Source of the DNA: Streptomyces sp. 2114.4
GTDB taxonomy: Bacteria > Actinomycetota > Actinomycetes > Streptomycetales > Streptomycetaceae
Direction: 5' to 3'
Assembly (NCBI RefSeq): GCF_900187385.1
Contig: NZ_FYEY01000001.1
Span: 806,001-870,000, forward strand
Length of the DNA stretch: 64,000 bases
The first letter of the stretch is position 1, and each line of letters opens with the position of its first letter. The notes below the pieces were generated by a model. That model saw only the letters and a program-made list of their open reading frames with translations, made no database searches and had not been told where the DNA came from. Shown in pieces: positions 40,733-50,029 of this stretch. The translations under genes were made by a program, and so were the position numbers.

Positions 40733-41512
40733 CAGGTGCAGTCGGTTCTCGTGAACATCGAACACGCCGACCGCGGGGCGCCTCCCAAAGTGACGAACAA
40801 CCGCTGTCGGTTCTCGTGAACAGAACCACACACCCCCACCGCACGCCGCCCGGCAGGCATACCCACGCCCACGCCCGCACCCATGGAGCCGGCCGCTCAG
40901 CGCCGGGGAGAACCTGGGAGTCTCGACTGGCCGGCGGTTCCTCCTGCCACCGCCGCCGGGGCGGGTAAGGATCCGGCCATCCGTGGCACGACGGCGGGCC
41001 CGTTTCGGCCGGTTCGAGGCGAGCGCAGTCGTGTCCTCTGTCGTGCTTCAGACACATCCCACTTTCCGGAGTTCCCCGGAATTTACCGTCTTCGACCTAC
41101 TTCATATCGCCATCTCTCAATTCCTCAGGGTACGTTCTTCGATTCACCGCGGTTCATCGTGATTTCACCCGCCCAAAATGGCCGGCACCCGGTCGCAGTG
41201 CGCCGCGGCGGGCACGGCGACACACTGTCCGGGCCGGTCCAGACGCCCGCGACCGCGACCGGCGGTGTCAGCAGTCAAAGTTCTGTTTGCCCTTGACAGA
41301 TTCCTGCAAGATTCTCAGTGTTGACCCTCGGCATTCGATTAGCGTTTGCGGCGACCGAGGTACGCGAAGACGACCGGCGTACACCGAAATTCCTGAAGCT
41401 CAATTCATCTATACAGAATTCAACCAAGGGTCTGAAGGGGCCATCGCATATTCGGCGCGTCACGCGCCGGAGGGCAAGGCCGTGCGCACAGGCACGGACG
41501 GGGGAGGGAGCC
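40733..41512. other. Long intergenic region before the acyl-CoA operon
   Basis: 780 bases without a supported gene. It contains a 17-bp direct repeat (40741-40822), an unusually A/T-rich stretch (about 41070-41450), and a TTGACA at 41293-41298 that could be a -35 box, although the -10 region after it is poor. Ribosome binding site GGGAGGGAG at 41502-41510 precedes the first operon gene. Confidence 0.5.
40741..40822. repeat. 17-bp direct repeat with an internal palindrome
   Basis: GTCGGTTCTCGTGAACA occurs at 40741-40757 and 40806-40822, 65 bases apart. Each copy contains GTTC-TCGT-GAAC, an inverted repeat, so each could bind a dimeric regulator. Confidence 0.55.
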
Positions 41513-42889
41513 ATGAAAGCGAGCAAGGCCGGCGTGTCCGATGCGCCGGAGGCCGGATTATCCCGGTGGGCCGATTTCGACGAGGTGGACCCGGGAGTGC
41601 TCCGCTCCGGTTCCGGGCTGAAGAAGTGGCGGCAGGTGGCCGCGGGTGTCCTGCCCGCCGGACTGGCCGAGATGGACTTCCCGGTGGCGGAGCCGATACG
41701 GGAAGGGCTGCGGCGTTTTCTCGCCGAGGGGATGCTCGGCTATCCGTACTGGCCGGACGGCAGTCCCCTGCGGGAGGCCTTCGCCGAGCGTATGGCGAAG
41801 CGTTACGGCTGGCGTCCGCGGCCCGAAGCGGTCAGGGAGTTCGCGACCGTCACGCAGGGCGTCCACCTCGCGCTCCACCTGGGCACCGAGCCCGGTGACG
41901 CGGTGGCCGTGCACACTCCCGTCTACGGGCCGTTCCGCGACGGCCTCGCCCGGATGGGGCGGCGGCTCATCCCGATTCCCCTGCGTGAGAGCCCCCAAGG
42001 CTGGGGCTGGGGCTGGGACCCGGACCTGCTCGTGCGGGCCGTGGTGGAGAGCGGTTGCCGTGCTCTGGTGCTGGTCAACCCGCACAACCCCACGGGCCGG
42101 GTCTTCCGCCGGTCCGAGCTGACGGAGCTGGCCGAACTCGCCGAGCGCCACGATCTGCTCGTCATCTCCGATGAGATCCACGCCGATCTGACCCACGCCC
42201 CGCACCGCCACATTCCGTTCGCCTCCCTGGGGCCCGAGATCGAGCGCCGCACGGTCACGCTCACCTCGGCGACCAAGGCCTTCAACCTCGCCGGGGCCCG
42301 CTGTGCGGTGGGCCACCTGGGCCCGGCCCGGCTGCGCGCGGCGGTGGACGAACAGCCCGTCGAGTTGTACGGCGCCCTCAACGCCCTGGGCGTCCATGCC
42401 TCGTTGCTGGCCTGGACGGAGGGAGACGCCTGGCTGACGGCCGTACGGAAGCATCTGGCCGTCGTCCGCGACCGGCTCGCCGCCACACTGGCCGACCGGC
42501 TGCCCCAGATCGGCCACCATCCGCCCGAGGGCTCCTACCTCGCCTGGCTCGACTGCCGTGCGCTGGGGTTGGGCGAGGACCCGGCGGCCCGCTTCCGCGC
42601 GCGCGGTGACATCGACCTCAGCCCCGGGCCCGGTTTCGGTCCGGGCGGCGACGGCTTCGTACGCCTCAACTTCGCCACGTCCGGGCCCGTGCTCGATCAG
42701 CTTCTCGAGCGCCTGGTGCGCTGCGCGGCAGACGGGGCGGGGGCCGTTCCGCCCTTACCCGCCGGGCCGCGCCTACCGGCTGCCCCGCACTTGCCCACTC
42801 TTGCGCACTTACCGGCTGCCCCGCACGTGCCTGGCGGTCCTCGCGGGAGCGTCGTACCGGGCGCCGTGTCCGAGGAGTTCGCATGCTGA
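41513..42889 (+). CDS. MalY/PatB-type PLP-dependent enzyme (aminotransferase or C-S lyase)
   Basis: A 458-residue fold-type I PLP enzyme: WVAEMDFPV-like GLAEMDFPVAEP, GYPYWPDGSPLREAF, LVNPHNPTGRVF, VISDEIHADLTH and the PLP-binding Lys255 in TSATKAFNLAG. The combination A-E-M-D-F and S-D-E-I-H-A-D-L is typical of the MalY/PatB group, which has cystathionine beta-lyase or aminotransferase activity. The C-terminus has an extra Pro-rich tail of about 45 residues. Start ATG 41513 follows a strong binding site. First gene of the operon; it overlaps the next by 7 bases. Confidence 0.87.
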   Translation: MKASKAGVSDAPEAGLSRWADFDEVDPGVLRSGSGLKKWRQVAAGVLPAGLAEMDFPVAEPIREGLRRFLAEGMLGYPYWPDGSPLREAFAERMAKRYGWRPRPEAVREFATVTQGVHLALHLGTEPGDAVAVHTPVYGPFRDGLARMGRRLIPIPLRESPQGWGWGWDPDLLVRAVVESGCRALVLVNPHNPTGRVFRRSELTELAELAERHDLLVISDEIHADLTHAPHRHIPFASLGPEIERRTVTLTSATKAFNLAGARCAVGHLGPARLRAAVDEQPVELYGALNALGVHASLLAWTEGDAWLTAVRKHLAVVRDRLAATLADRLPQIGHHPPEGSYLAWLDCRALGLGEDPAARFRARGDIDLSPGPGFGPGGDGFVRLNFATSGPVLDQLLERLVRCAADGAGAVPPLPAGPRLPAAPHLPTLAHLPAAPHVPGGPRGSVVPGAVSEEFAC

Positions 42890-44070
42890 TCACGGTGGGC
42901 GAGTTGCTGCACGGCCCGGTGGGGGAACGCACCACGGACGCGGCCGTACTGGTCAGGGACGGGAAGATCGCCGCGGCCGGTCCGCGCCCAGCGGTCGAGG
43001 CACAGGCCCCGCCGGACGTGGCACGGCGGGACTTCCCCGGCGCGACGCTCCTGCCGGGCATGATCGACGGTCATGTGCACCTGAGCTTCGACGCCGGCCC
43101 CGAACCGTTCACGGCGCTGCTGGAGAGCGACGGGCCGACGCTCCTGGACGCCATGGCCGAGCGGGCCGGGCAACTGCTGGACTGCGGTGTGACCACGGTC
43201 CGGGACCTCGGGGACCGTGGGGCCGCCGCGGTGCGGCTGCGTGAGGCCATCACCGCGGGCCGGGTACGCGGCCCGCGGATTCTCGCCGCGGGTTCCCCGC
43301 TGACCCCGCCGGGCGGCCATTGCTGGTTCCTCGGTGGCGAGGTCGCGGACGAGGCCCAACTGCGGGCGATGGTACGGCGCAACGCCGAGGCCGGAGCCGA
43401 TGTGATCAAGGTGATGGCCAGCGGCGGACACATCACCGAAGGCGGCGCGGCGATGTGGGAATCCCAGTTCTCCACCGAACAGCTCTCCGTGGCCGTCGAG
43501 GAGGCGCGCCGCTACGGGCTCCCGGTCGCCGCCCATGCACACGGTGCGGCCGCCATCGCCTCGGCCGTGGCCGCCGGTGTGCACACCGTCGAACACTGCC
43601 TGTGGCTGGACGGCCCGGACGGCGTCGACCGCCGCACCGAGGTCGCCGAAACCATGGCCGCACAGGGGATCGCGGTCTGCGGTTCCCTGTGCGGCTACGA
43701 CTGGCGGACCAAACTGGAGCGGGACGGGGAGGCCGCCACCCGCGCCTTCTACGACCGGCTCAGCTGGCTCGACAGCCTCGGTGTGCCCCTGATCACCGGC
43801 ACCGACGCGGGCATCCCGCAGGCCGCGTTCCACGACTACCTCAGCATGCTGGAGCTCTATGCCTGGCTCGGCTTCCCGGCCGAGCGCGTCATCGAGCTGG
43901 CCACCGTCGGCTCCGCGCGGGCCCTGGGCCTGTCCGGCATCACCGGGCGCATCGCACCGGGACTCGACGCCGACCTCGTGATCGTGGACGGGGATCCGCG
44001 CGCCGACCTGTCGGCCCTGCGCGCCGTACGCCTCGTCCTGGCCAGAGGCGAGCCGTACACCTCGTCGTGA
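42883..44070 (+). CDS. Amidohydrolase family protein
   Basis: A 395-residue metal-dependent hydrolase of the imidazolonepropionase-like type. Metal ligands are visible: His64 and His66 (GMIDGHVHL), Lys176 (VIKVMASGG; may be carboxylated or replaced in the metal site), His218 (AAHAHG), His238 (HTVEH) and the catalytic Asp308 (TGTDAG). The N- and C-terminal strands form the usual small sandwich domain (GRIAPGLDADLVIVDGDP). The start overlaps the PLP enzyme gene by 7 bases, so they are coupled. The substrate is unknown; a cyclic amide or N-acyl compound is typical. Confidence 0.88.
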   Translation: MLITVGELLHGPVGERTTDAAVLVRDGKIAAAGPRPAVEAQAPPDVARRDFPGATLLPGMIDGHVHLSFDAGPEPFTALLESDGPTLLDAMAERAGQLLDCGVTTVRDLGDRGAAAVRLREAITAGRVRGPRILAAGSPLTPPGGHCWFLGGEVADEAQLRAMVRRNAEAGADVIKVMASGGHITEGGAAMWESQFSTEQLSVAVEEARRYGLPVAAHAHGAAAIASAVAAGVHTVEHCLWLDGPDGVDRRTEVAETMAAQGIAVCGSLCGYDWRTKLERDGEAATRAFYDRLSWLDSLGVPLITGTDAGIPQAAFHDYLSMLELYAWLGFPAERVIELATVGSARALGLSGITGRIAPGLDADLVIVDGDPRADLSALRAVRLVLARGEPYTSS

Positions 44071-44206
44071 CGGGGAGAGCCGCCGTCGCCTGGTCGTGAC
44101 CAGAGGCGAACCGTACGCCGTGCGGGGCCCCGGGAGGGGCGGTCCTGACGCGGCGTCGATCCGGGAACGGAGCCCCGGAGACCATCCACCACCCAACGGG
44201 GGACGT

Positions 44207-45448
44207 ATGAAGAACAAGAGAGACCTGGGGCTGCTCACCGTGGCCCATGGGGTCAACGACATGTACCAGGGCGCGATCCCCGCGTTGCTGCCGTTCCTCC
44301 AGGCCGGACGTGGTTACAGCTACACCCTGATCACCGGGATCACGCTGGCCGCCACCGGGCTGTCCAGCCTGATACAGCCACTGGTCGGGCTGCTGGCCGA
44401 CCGTCGGCCGATGGGCTGGCTGGTGCCGGCCGGCATGGTCACCGCGGGAGTCGGGGTGGGCCTGTCCGGCCTGGGCAACGCGTATGTGTGGACGTGGATC
44501 GCGGTCGCGCTCGCCGGTATCGGGCTGGCCGCGTTCCACCCGGCGGGCGCGATGGCGGCACGCACCCTCGGCGGCGGCGACGCACGGTCGATGAGCGTCT
44601 TCGCCGTCGGCGGCAATATCGGCGTCGCCCTCGCTCCGCTCTTCGTGTCCGTGGTGATCAACGGCGGGGGTGTCTCCAGCACCTGGCTGCTCGCCGTGCC
44701 CGCCGTCGTGATGGGCGCAGTCTGCCTGGTGACCCGGCGCTCCTGGCAGGTCACCACCGCAACGCCACCTCACACAAAGGGTGTTGACGGAAAGGCGGCA
44801 CAGACCGGCCACTCGGACAACTGGCGGGCCTTCGGCACGCTCTCCGTCATCTCGGTGTTCTGGTCGATTCCCTACGTCGTCATGGGGTCGCTCGCCGCGC
44901 TGTACGTGATCAGCCGATTCGGCGTCTCGGCGGCCACCGGCTCGGCGACCCTCACCGCGTTCACGGCGGGCGGCGTCGTCGGCACGCTGGCGGGCGGGTG
45001 GAGCGCCGAGCGCTGGGGCCGCCTGGCCGCCCTGCGCTACGGCTACCTCATCTCCGCCCTCGCCGTCGCCGGCGTGGTGCTGATGCCGCAGATCGCCGGG
45101 GTGCTCGTCTGTGCCTTCCTCTACGGCACGGTCCTGTTCGTGCCGTTCGCCGCACAGGTCACGCTGGCGCAGGACTACCTGCCCACCCGCATCGGCACGG
45201 CGAGCGGACTGACGCTGGGCGTCACCCTCTCGGCGGGCGGGCTCCTGTCGCCGGTGTTCGGCATGCTCGCCGACGCCTGGGGCATCCGCGCCGTGCTCGC
45301 CACGCTGATCGGCATCCTCCTCGTGCCGGCCGCCCTGGCCTGGCGTCTGCCTGAACCCCGCACCGCCACATCCCTCCCAACGCGCAGCCATTCAGCGACT
45401 TCTGACTCTCAGTCATCTCGACACGGTCAAGCACAGGAGGCCCGATGA
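44207..45448 (+). CDS. MFS transporter, FsrA-like
   Basis: A 413-residue major facilitator protein with 12 predicted helices. The N-terminus (LTVAHGVNDMYQGAIPALLPF) and LIQPLVGLLADRRPMGWL follow the fosmidomycin-resistance-like group; the central loop near residues 185-205 is hydrophilic. Start ATG 44207 has GGGGGA upstream, 136 bases after the amidohydrolase stop; this gap contains a partial copy of the amidohydrolase 3' end. The stop overlaps the next start (ATGA). It probably moves the pathway's substrate or product. Confidence 0.88.
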   Translation: MKNKRDLGLLTVAHGVNDMYQGAIPALLPFLQAGRGYSYTLITGITLAATGLSSLIQPLVGLLADRRPMGWLVPAGMVTAGVGVGLSGLGNAYVWTWIAVALAGIGLAAFHPAGAMAARTLGGGDARSMSVFAVGGNIGVALAPLFVSVVINGGGVSSTWLLAVPAVVMGAVCLVTRRSWQVTTATPPHTKGVDGKAAQTGHSDNWRAFGTLSVISVFWSIPYVVMGSLAALYVISRFGVSAATGSATLTAFTAGGVVGTLAGGWSAERWGRLAALRYGYLISALAVAGVVLMPQIAGVLVCAFLYGTVLFVPFAAQVTLAQDYLPTRIGTASGLTLGVTLSAGGLLSPVFGMLADAWGIRAVLATLIGILLVPAALAWRLPEPRTATSLPTRSHSATSDSQSSRHGQAQEAR

Positions 45449-45903
45449 CAACCACGGTGCGCGGTCTCGCCGAGGTGGCCGAGCTCGCGGGATCGGACCT
45501 GGGCCGCACGCCCTGGGTGCCGGTCCACCAGGAGCATGCGTCGGCCTTCGCCCACGCCACCCACGGGCACACACACGCCGACCACGCCGACGAGGAAGGC
45601 TCCGGCCCCCCGCTGGGCGGACCCGTCGCGGACGGGTTCCACACCCTGGGGCTGGTGGGCACGCTCGTCGACCGGCTGCTGGAGTTCCAGGAGATCCGGA
45701 TGAATGTGATCTACGGCGTGAACCGGGTCCGGCTGCCGAGCCCGGTGCCGGTCGGCGCGCTGGTGCGGCTGCACGCCGAGGTCGGCACGGTGACCGAGGT
45801 CCGCGGCGGGGCCATGGAGATGCTGGTGAGCGCCACCGTCGAAGTCGAGGGCGAGCCCAAACCGGCGTGTGTCGCGGAGATCGTGTACCGGATCTACGGC
45901 TGA
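45445..45903 (+). CDS. MaoC-like hot-dog protein
   Basis: A 152-residue protein with the NodN/MaoC-like hot-dog pattern: VPVHQEHASAFAHATHGHTH, PPLGGPVADGFHTLGLV and INVIYGVNRVR-like NVIYGVNRVRLPSPVP. In typical MaoC hydratases the motif is D-x-x-x-x-H and A-H-G; here the first part is His-rich (HGHTHADHAD) and A-H-G is A-D-G, so activity may differ. Start ATG 45445 has AGGAGG upstream and overlaps the MFS stop. In this operon it would hydrate the enoyl-CoA formed by the dehydrogenases. Confidence 0.8.
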   Translation: MTTTVRGLAEVAELAGSDLGRTPWVPVHQEHASAFAHATHGHTHADHADEEGSGPPLGGPVADGFHTLGLVGTLVDRLLEFQEIRMNVIYGVNRVRLPSPVPVGALVRLHAEVGTVTEVRGGAMEMLVSATVEVEGEPKPACVAEIVYRIYG

Positions 45904-46026
45904 CGCGCCGCCACCCGGCGCCGCCCCTCACCCTCCCACTCCCCCACCCACACCTCCTCTCCTGCGTTCGTTCCTCCTCCCCCCTCTCTCCCTCTCTCGT
46001 CCCCGGACAGAAAGGAGCGTTCAGGC

Positions 46027-46548
46027 ATGCCCATTTATGCCCTGGGCGATGTCGAGCCCCGGATCCATCCCGATGCCTATGTTCATCCCGACGCGACGGT
46101 GATCGGCGATGTGCGCGTGGCCGCCCACGCGTCGGTATGGCCGCAAGCGGTACTGCGCGGCGACGACGGTCACGTCGAAGTGGGTGCGCGGACCAACATC
46201 CAGGACGGCAGTGTCATCCACGCCGCCCCGGAGACGCCCGCCGTCATCGGCGCGGGCACGGTCATCGGGCACTGTGTGCACATCGAGGGCGCGTGGATCG
46301 GCGACGGGTGTCTCATCGCCTCCGGCTCGATCGTCCTCAACTCGTCCGTGATCGAGTCGGGCGCGATGGTCGCGGCGGGTGCGGTCATCACCTTCGACGG
46401 CCATGTGCCGACGGGCCGGATCGCACTCGGCGTGCCGGCGAAGAACCGCGAGAACACGATGTTCCCCATGGAGGCCGTCGCGGACATCGTCGAGGACTAC
46501 GTCAAGTCCGCGCAGCGCTTCCGCACCTCTTTGCGCAGGGTGGTGTAG
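46027..46548 (+). CDS. Hexapeptide-repeat protein, gamma-carbonic anhydrase-like (CaiE/PaaY type)
   Basis: A 173-residue left-handed beta-helix protein. Hexapeptide turns run through AYVHPDATVIGDVRVA, NIQDGSVIH, VIGAGTVIGHCVHIEGAWIG and a C-terminal helix. The metal ligands His (SVIHA) and His (IGHCVH) are present; the third position of true carbonic anhydrases (L-H-G) reads I-E-G, as in the CaiE/PaaY-like branch. Such proteins accompany acyl-CoA pathways and may act as thioesterases. AAAGGAG lies upstream of ATG 46027. The 123-base gap before it is C-rich without a gene. Confidence 0.85.
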   Translation: MPIYALGDVEPRIHPDAYVHPDATVIGDVRVAAHASVWPQAVLRGDDGHVEVGARTNIQDGSVIHAAPETPAVIGAGTVIGHCVHIEGAWIGDGCLIASGSIVLNSSVIESGAMVAAGAVITFDGHVPTGRIALGVPAKNRENTMFPMEAVADIVEDYVKSAQRFRTSLRRVV

Positions 46549-46552
46549 CCGC

Positions 46553-46657
46553 ATGACGGCGACGGACAAGCCGGTGACGACGCTCCACACCGCGGTGCCC
46601 GAGGGCAACCACGCCGGTCCCGGACACTCGCAGCAGGCCGGGGGAGAGCGATGTTGA
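46553..46657 (+). CDS. 34-residue peptide within the operon
   Basis: A short frame starts 5 bases after the hexapeptide gene and ends inside the next gene (TGA 46655-46657 overlapping ATG 46651). The peptide is hydrophilic, with three His and one C-terminal Cys (ending QQAGGERC), no signal peptide and no known family. It fits exactly into the coupled operon, but the ribosome binding site is poor. It may be a real small protein, or only a leader that couples translation of the regulator. Confidence 0.4.
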   Translation: MTATDKPVTTLHTAVPEGNHAGPGHSQQAGGERC

Positions 46658-47181
46658 ACAATGACGGCTGTCAACCCTGCGTAAAGATCATCCGCTGGCC
46701 ACGGGAAGCGCACAAACGGGAGTGGTGGCGGGAATCCGGCCACCTGAGGCTGCTGGTCATCGACGACGGCACCGAGGCCCCCGTGTGTGCCGACGTCCGT
46801 GAGGACTGGATACGGCTGCCCACCAGGAACGAGGACATCCAGGCCCGGATCGCCGCGCTCCAGGCCCGCAACCTCGGATACTGCGCTCCGCAGGTCGATC
46901 CCAACGGCGTCGTCCGCCACGGCTCCCGCACCGTCACCGTCTCACCGACCGAGGCGGAACTGGTGCGGCTGCTGACCGTCAACTTCGGCGAGGTGGTGCC
47001 GCGCGAATCCCTCCGGAAGCGGCTGTGCCAAGGCAACCCGCACGCCAGCCGCAACGCCCTCGATCTCCACATCATGAGAATCCGCCGCCGGATCACCCCC
47101 TTACGGCTCGAGATCCGCACCGCCTGGGGACGCGGCTACACCCTCACCGCCTGCGGGCACGACGGAGGCACGGATGCGTGA
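46651..47181 (+). CDS. OmpR-type winged-helix regulator without receiver phosphorylation site
   Basis: A 176-residue protein. The C-terminal half (about 85-170) is an OmpR/PhoB-type winged helix (VTVSPTEAELVRLL, then RNALDLHIMRIRRRI and RTAWGRGYTL). The N-terminal half is short and lacks the Asp pocket of a receiver domain, so control is not by phosphorylation of the usual kind. Its 5' end has two Cys (GCQPC) that could sense redox state or metal. The start is inside the small peptide frame and the end overlaps the ligase start by 8 bases. It is the likely pathway regulator. Confidence 0.85.
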   Translation: MLNNDGCQPCVKIIRWPREAHKREWWRESGHLRLLVIDDGTEAPVCADVREDWIRLPTRNEDIQARIAALQARNLGYCAPQVDPNGVVRHGSRTVTVSPTEAELVRLLTVNFGEVVPRESLRKRLCQGNPHASRNALDLHIMRIRRRITPLRLEIRTAWGRGYTLTACGHDGGTDA

Positions 47182-48724
47182 CATCGCACTGGAATCGATG
47201 ACTGTCGGGGACGTTCTGAGCCTGCGGGCCCAGAGCCACCGCGACGAGACGTTTTTGAGATTCCGCGAGGGCGACCTCAGCTTCGGGCACGTGCACCACA
47301 TGACCAACCGGGTGGCCCAGGGCCTCGCGGCGCTCGGTGTCAGCCGCGGCGACCATGTCGCGGTGATGCTGCCCAACTGCCCCGAACTCCTCTACACCGT
47401 CTTCGCGTTGAGCAGACTCGGCGCGGTGGCGGTCCCGGTGAACACGGCCCTGTGCGGCAACCTCCTGCGCCGCGCCCTCGCCGGTTCCCGCTCCCGCTAC
47501 CTCGTCATTGACGCCCGGTACGCCGAGGAACTGCCCGCGCTCACGCCCTGCCTGCCCAGTCTGGCCCATGTCATCGTGCGGACCCACGACGCCTCCCCGG
47601 CCCCGTCCGCCGCGCTGGGCAAGCCGGCGGTCGCCCTGTCCGGTCTGCTGTCCTACGGTGCCGACACCCCCCGCGCCGATGTGGCGTTCTGCGACCTCCA
47701 GGCGATCATGTACACCTCGGGGACCACCGGTCCGTCCAAGGGCGCCATGGTCTCCCACTCGCTCGCTCTGACCTGTGCCCTGGACTCGCTGGACTTTCTG
47801 GACCGGTGGGGCAAGACGGCCTACTGCCCGCTGCCCCTCTTCCACGCCGCGGGCCTGTGGGACGGGGCCCTGTCCGCACTGCTCTCCGGAAGCATCCTCG
47901 CCATCGCCGACCGGTTCCATGTGTCGCGGTTCTGGGACGACGTGCGGCACTTCGACGCGCAGGTGGCACTGAGCGTCTTCTCCATGATCCCCATGCTGCT
48001 CAACCAGGAGCCGACCGAGCGCGACAAGGACCATCCGCTGGAAGTCTTCTACATGGGGAAATCGGCGCTCGACAAACCGCTCCACGACAGGTTCGGGGTC
48101 CGTTCCGCCGAGTGCTACACCAGCACCGAGGCGGGCATCGCGACCGGCAGCCCGTACGGCGAGTGGCGCCTCGGTTCCTGCGGGCAGGCGCACCACGAGC
48201 GCTTCGAGGCCGGTGTCGTGGACGAACTGGACCGGCAGGTCGGCCCCGGAGAGCCGGGCGAGCTGGTACTGCGCCCCAAGCAGCCGTCCATCATCACCAG
48301 CGGGTACTACGGCGATCCGGATGCCACCGCCCACACGTTCCGCAACATGTGGTTCCACACCGGTGACCGGGTGTGGCGCGACAGCGACGGCTATTTCTAC
48401 TTCCTGGACCGGATGAAGGACGCCATCCGCCGCCGCGGCGAGAACATCTCCGCCTTCGACCTGGAGTGCGAGGTCAATCTGCATCCTGCCGTGCTCGAGT
48501 GCGCGGCCGTCGGCGTACCGTCGGAGCTGGAGGAGGAGGACGTGAAGCTGTTCGTCGTCGAGCGGGCCGGCTCCGGCCTGGACGCCGACGAACTCGTGGA
48601 GTACTGCCGCAAGCAGCTCCCCCGGCACATGGTGCCCCGCTATGTGGAGTTCCTGGACGAACTGCCGCGCACCCCCACCGACAAGGTCGCCAAGCACCTG
48701 CTCCGGGAGGGGGTTGCGCAGTGA
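47174..48724 (+). CDS. Acyl-CoA ligase (AMP-forming), CaiC-like
   Basis: A 516-residue ANL enzyme that activates a carboxylic acid to its CoA thioester. Motifs in order: the P-loop-like MYTSGTTGPSKGAMVSH, the A5-type CYTSTEAG, the hinge DRMKDAIRRRGENISAFDLE and the catalytic C-terminal Lys in TPTDKVAKHLL. The N-terminal part resembles the crotonobetaine/carnitine-CoA ligase type. ATG 47174 has GGAGG upstream and overlaps the regulator. Its stop overlaps the next start (GTGA). Confidence 0.88.
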   Translation: MRDIALESMTVGDVLSLRAQSHRDETFLRFREGDLSFGHVHHMTNRVAQGLAALGVSRGDHVAVMLPNCPELLYTVFALSRLGAVAVPVNTALCGNLLRRALAGSRSRYLVIDARYAEELPALTPCLPSLAHVIVRTHDASPAPSAALGKPAVALSGLLSYGADTPRADVAFCDLQAIMYTSGTTGPSKGAMVSHSLALTCALDSLDFLDRWGKTAYCPLPLFHAAGLWDGALSALLSGSILAIADRFHVSRFWDDVRHFDAQVALSVFSMIPMLLNQEPTERDKDHPLEVFYMGKSALDKPLHDRFGVRSAECYTSTEAGIATGSPYGEWRLGSCGQAHHERFEAGVVDELDRQVGPGEPGELVLRPKQPSIITSGYYGDPDATAHTFRNMWFHTGDRVWRDSDGYFYFLDRMKDAIRRRGENISAFDLECEVNLHPAVLECAAVGVPSELEEEDVKLFVVERAGSGLDADELVEYCRKQLPRHMVPRYVEFLDELPRTPTDKVAKHLLREGVAQ

Positions 48725-49980
48725 ACTGGGAGGAGACCGCCCAGGAACGGGAATTCCGGCACGAGGTACGCGCCTTCATCCGGGACCGTTTCCCCGCCGG
48801 CTACCGGCCGGACCCCGAGGCCGAACACAGTCTGGAGCCCGAGGACGTCTGGGGGTACGACTGGCCGGCCGACCGCCGCTCCGGGGACCCCGAGCGGCGC
48901 GCCGGCGCCCGCGCCTGGGCGGCCGCCCTCGCCGAACGTGGCTGGATCGCACCGCACCTGCCCGTCGCGTACGGCGGTGCCGGGTTGTCCCCGATGCGGG
49001 AGTTCATCCTCCGGGAGGAGATGATGCGCGCCGAAGTCCCCACCGTGAACGGCATCGGGGCGATGCTGCTCGGTCCGACGCTCGTGGAATACGGAACCGG
49101 GGAACAGCTGGCAGCGCACCTGCCCGGCATCGCGCGCGGCGAGACGGTGTGGGCCCAGGGCTTCTCGGAGCCCGACGCCGGCTCCGACCTGGCTGCGCTG
49201 CGGACGACTGCGGTCCGCGAGCCGGCCGATGGGGGTGACGAGGCCGACGCCGAGGTGTACCGCGTCAACGGGCAGAAGGTGTGGGCCTCGTCGGCCCAGC
49301 ACGCCGACTGGCTGTTCGTCCTGGTCCGCACCGACCCGCACGCGCCCCAGCACAAGGGCATCAGCTTCCTGCTCATCGACGCGGCCAGCCCCGGCGTCAC
49401 CATCCGCCCGCTCCGCGACATGCGGGGTGCCGCTCCCTTTGCCGAGATCTACTTCGACGACGTACGCGTACCGGTGGCCAACCGGGTCGGCGCGGAGAAC
49501 CGGGGCTGGTACGTGGCGATGGCGGCGCTCGGCTTCGAACGCGCGGGCATCGGCGCCACCGTCAAGTTCGAGCGGGTGCTGCAGGGGCTGATCGACTGCC
49601 TGCGCTCGGAGCAGGGACAGGACGTCCGCCGCGCGGACACCGCCGTCCTGCGCCACGAGATCGCCCGGCGCCATATCGAGCTGCGCGTCCAGTACGCGGT
49701 GGCGCGTCTGACCGTCTCCCGCCAGGCCGCCGGCGCCGTCCCCGGCTACGAGGCATCGGTCAGCCAGCTGCTGGGCGCCGAACTGCACCAACGGCTCGCC
49801 CGCACCGGCGCGAAGGCCTTCGGTCCGTACGCGCAACTGTGGCAGCGCGACGGGGCACCGATGGACGCCGCGTTCGCCCATATGCGCTTCGACGCGGTGG
49901 CCGCCACGCTGCTCGGCGGTACCACGGAGATCCAGCGAAGAGTCATCGCGACCCGCGGACTGGGCCTGCCCCGGTCCTGA
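48721..49980 (+). CDS. Acyl-CoA dehydrogenase 1
   Basis: A 419-residue flavin-dependent acyl-CoA dehydrogenase: FSEPDAGSDLA (substrate/FAD contact), NGQKVWASSAQHADW, VPVANRVGAENRGW and the C-terminal LGGTTEIQRRVIATRGLGLP. An internal insert near residues 20-60 (SLEPEDVWGYDWPADR) distinguishes it from short-chain types. Its GTG start overlaps the ligase stop by four bases. It probably forms the enoyl-CoA, perhaps as a heteromer with the second dehydrogenase. Confidence 0.88.
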   Translation: MNWEETAQEREFRHEVRAFIRDRFPAGYRPDPEAEHSLEPEDVWGYDWPADRRSGDPERRAGARAWAAALAERGWIAPHLPVAYGGAGLSPMREFILREEMMRAEVPTVNGIGAMLLGPTLVEYGTGEQLAAHLPGIARGETVWAQGFSEPDAGSDLAALRTTAVREPADGGDEADAEVYRVNGQKVWASSAQHADWLFVLVRTDPHAPQHKGISFLLIDAASPGVTIRPLRDMRGAAPFAEIYFDDVRVPVANRVGAENRGWYVAMAALGFERAGIGATVKFERVLQGLIDCLRSEQGQDVRRADTAVLRHEIARRHIELRVQYAVARLTVSRQAAGAVPGYEASVSQLLGAELHQRLARTGAKAFGPYAQLWQRDGAPMDAAFAHMRFDAVAATLLGGTTEIQRRVIATRGLGLPRS

Positions 49981-50029
49981 CCCGGCCCACGCCGGCACAG
50001 GCACCGGCTTTGACTCCCCCACCCCCACC

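Noticed and set aside
40741..40822. LexA (SOS) boxes
   Set aside because: The sites read GTTC-nnnn-GAAC, the inverse of the GAAC-nnnn-GTTC form expected for actinobacterial LexA.
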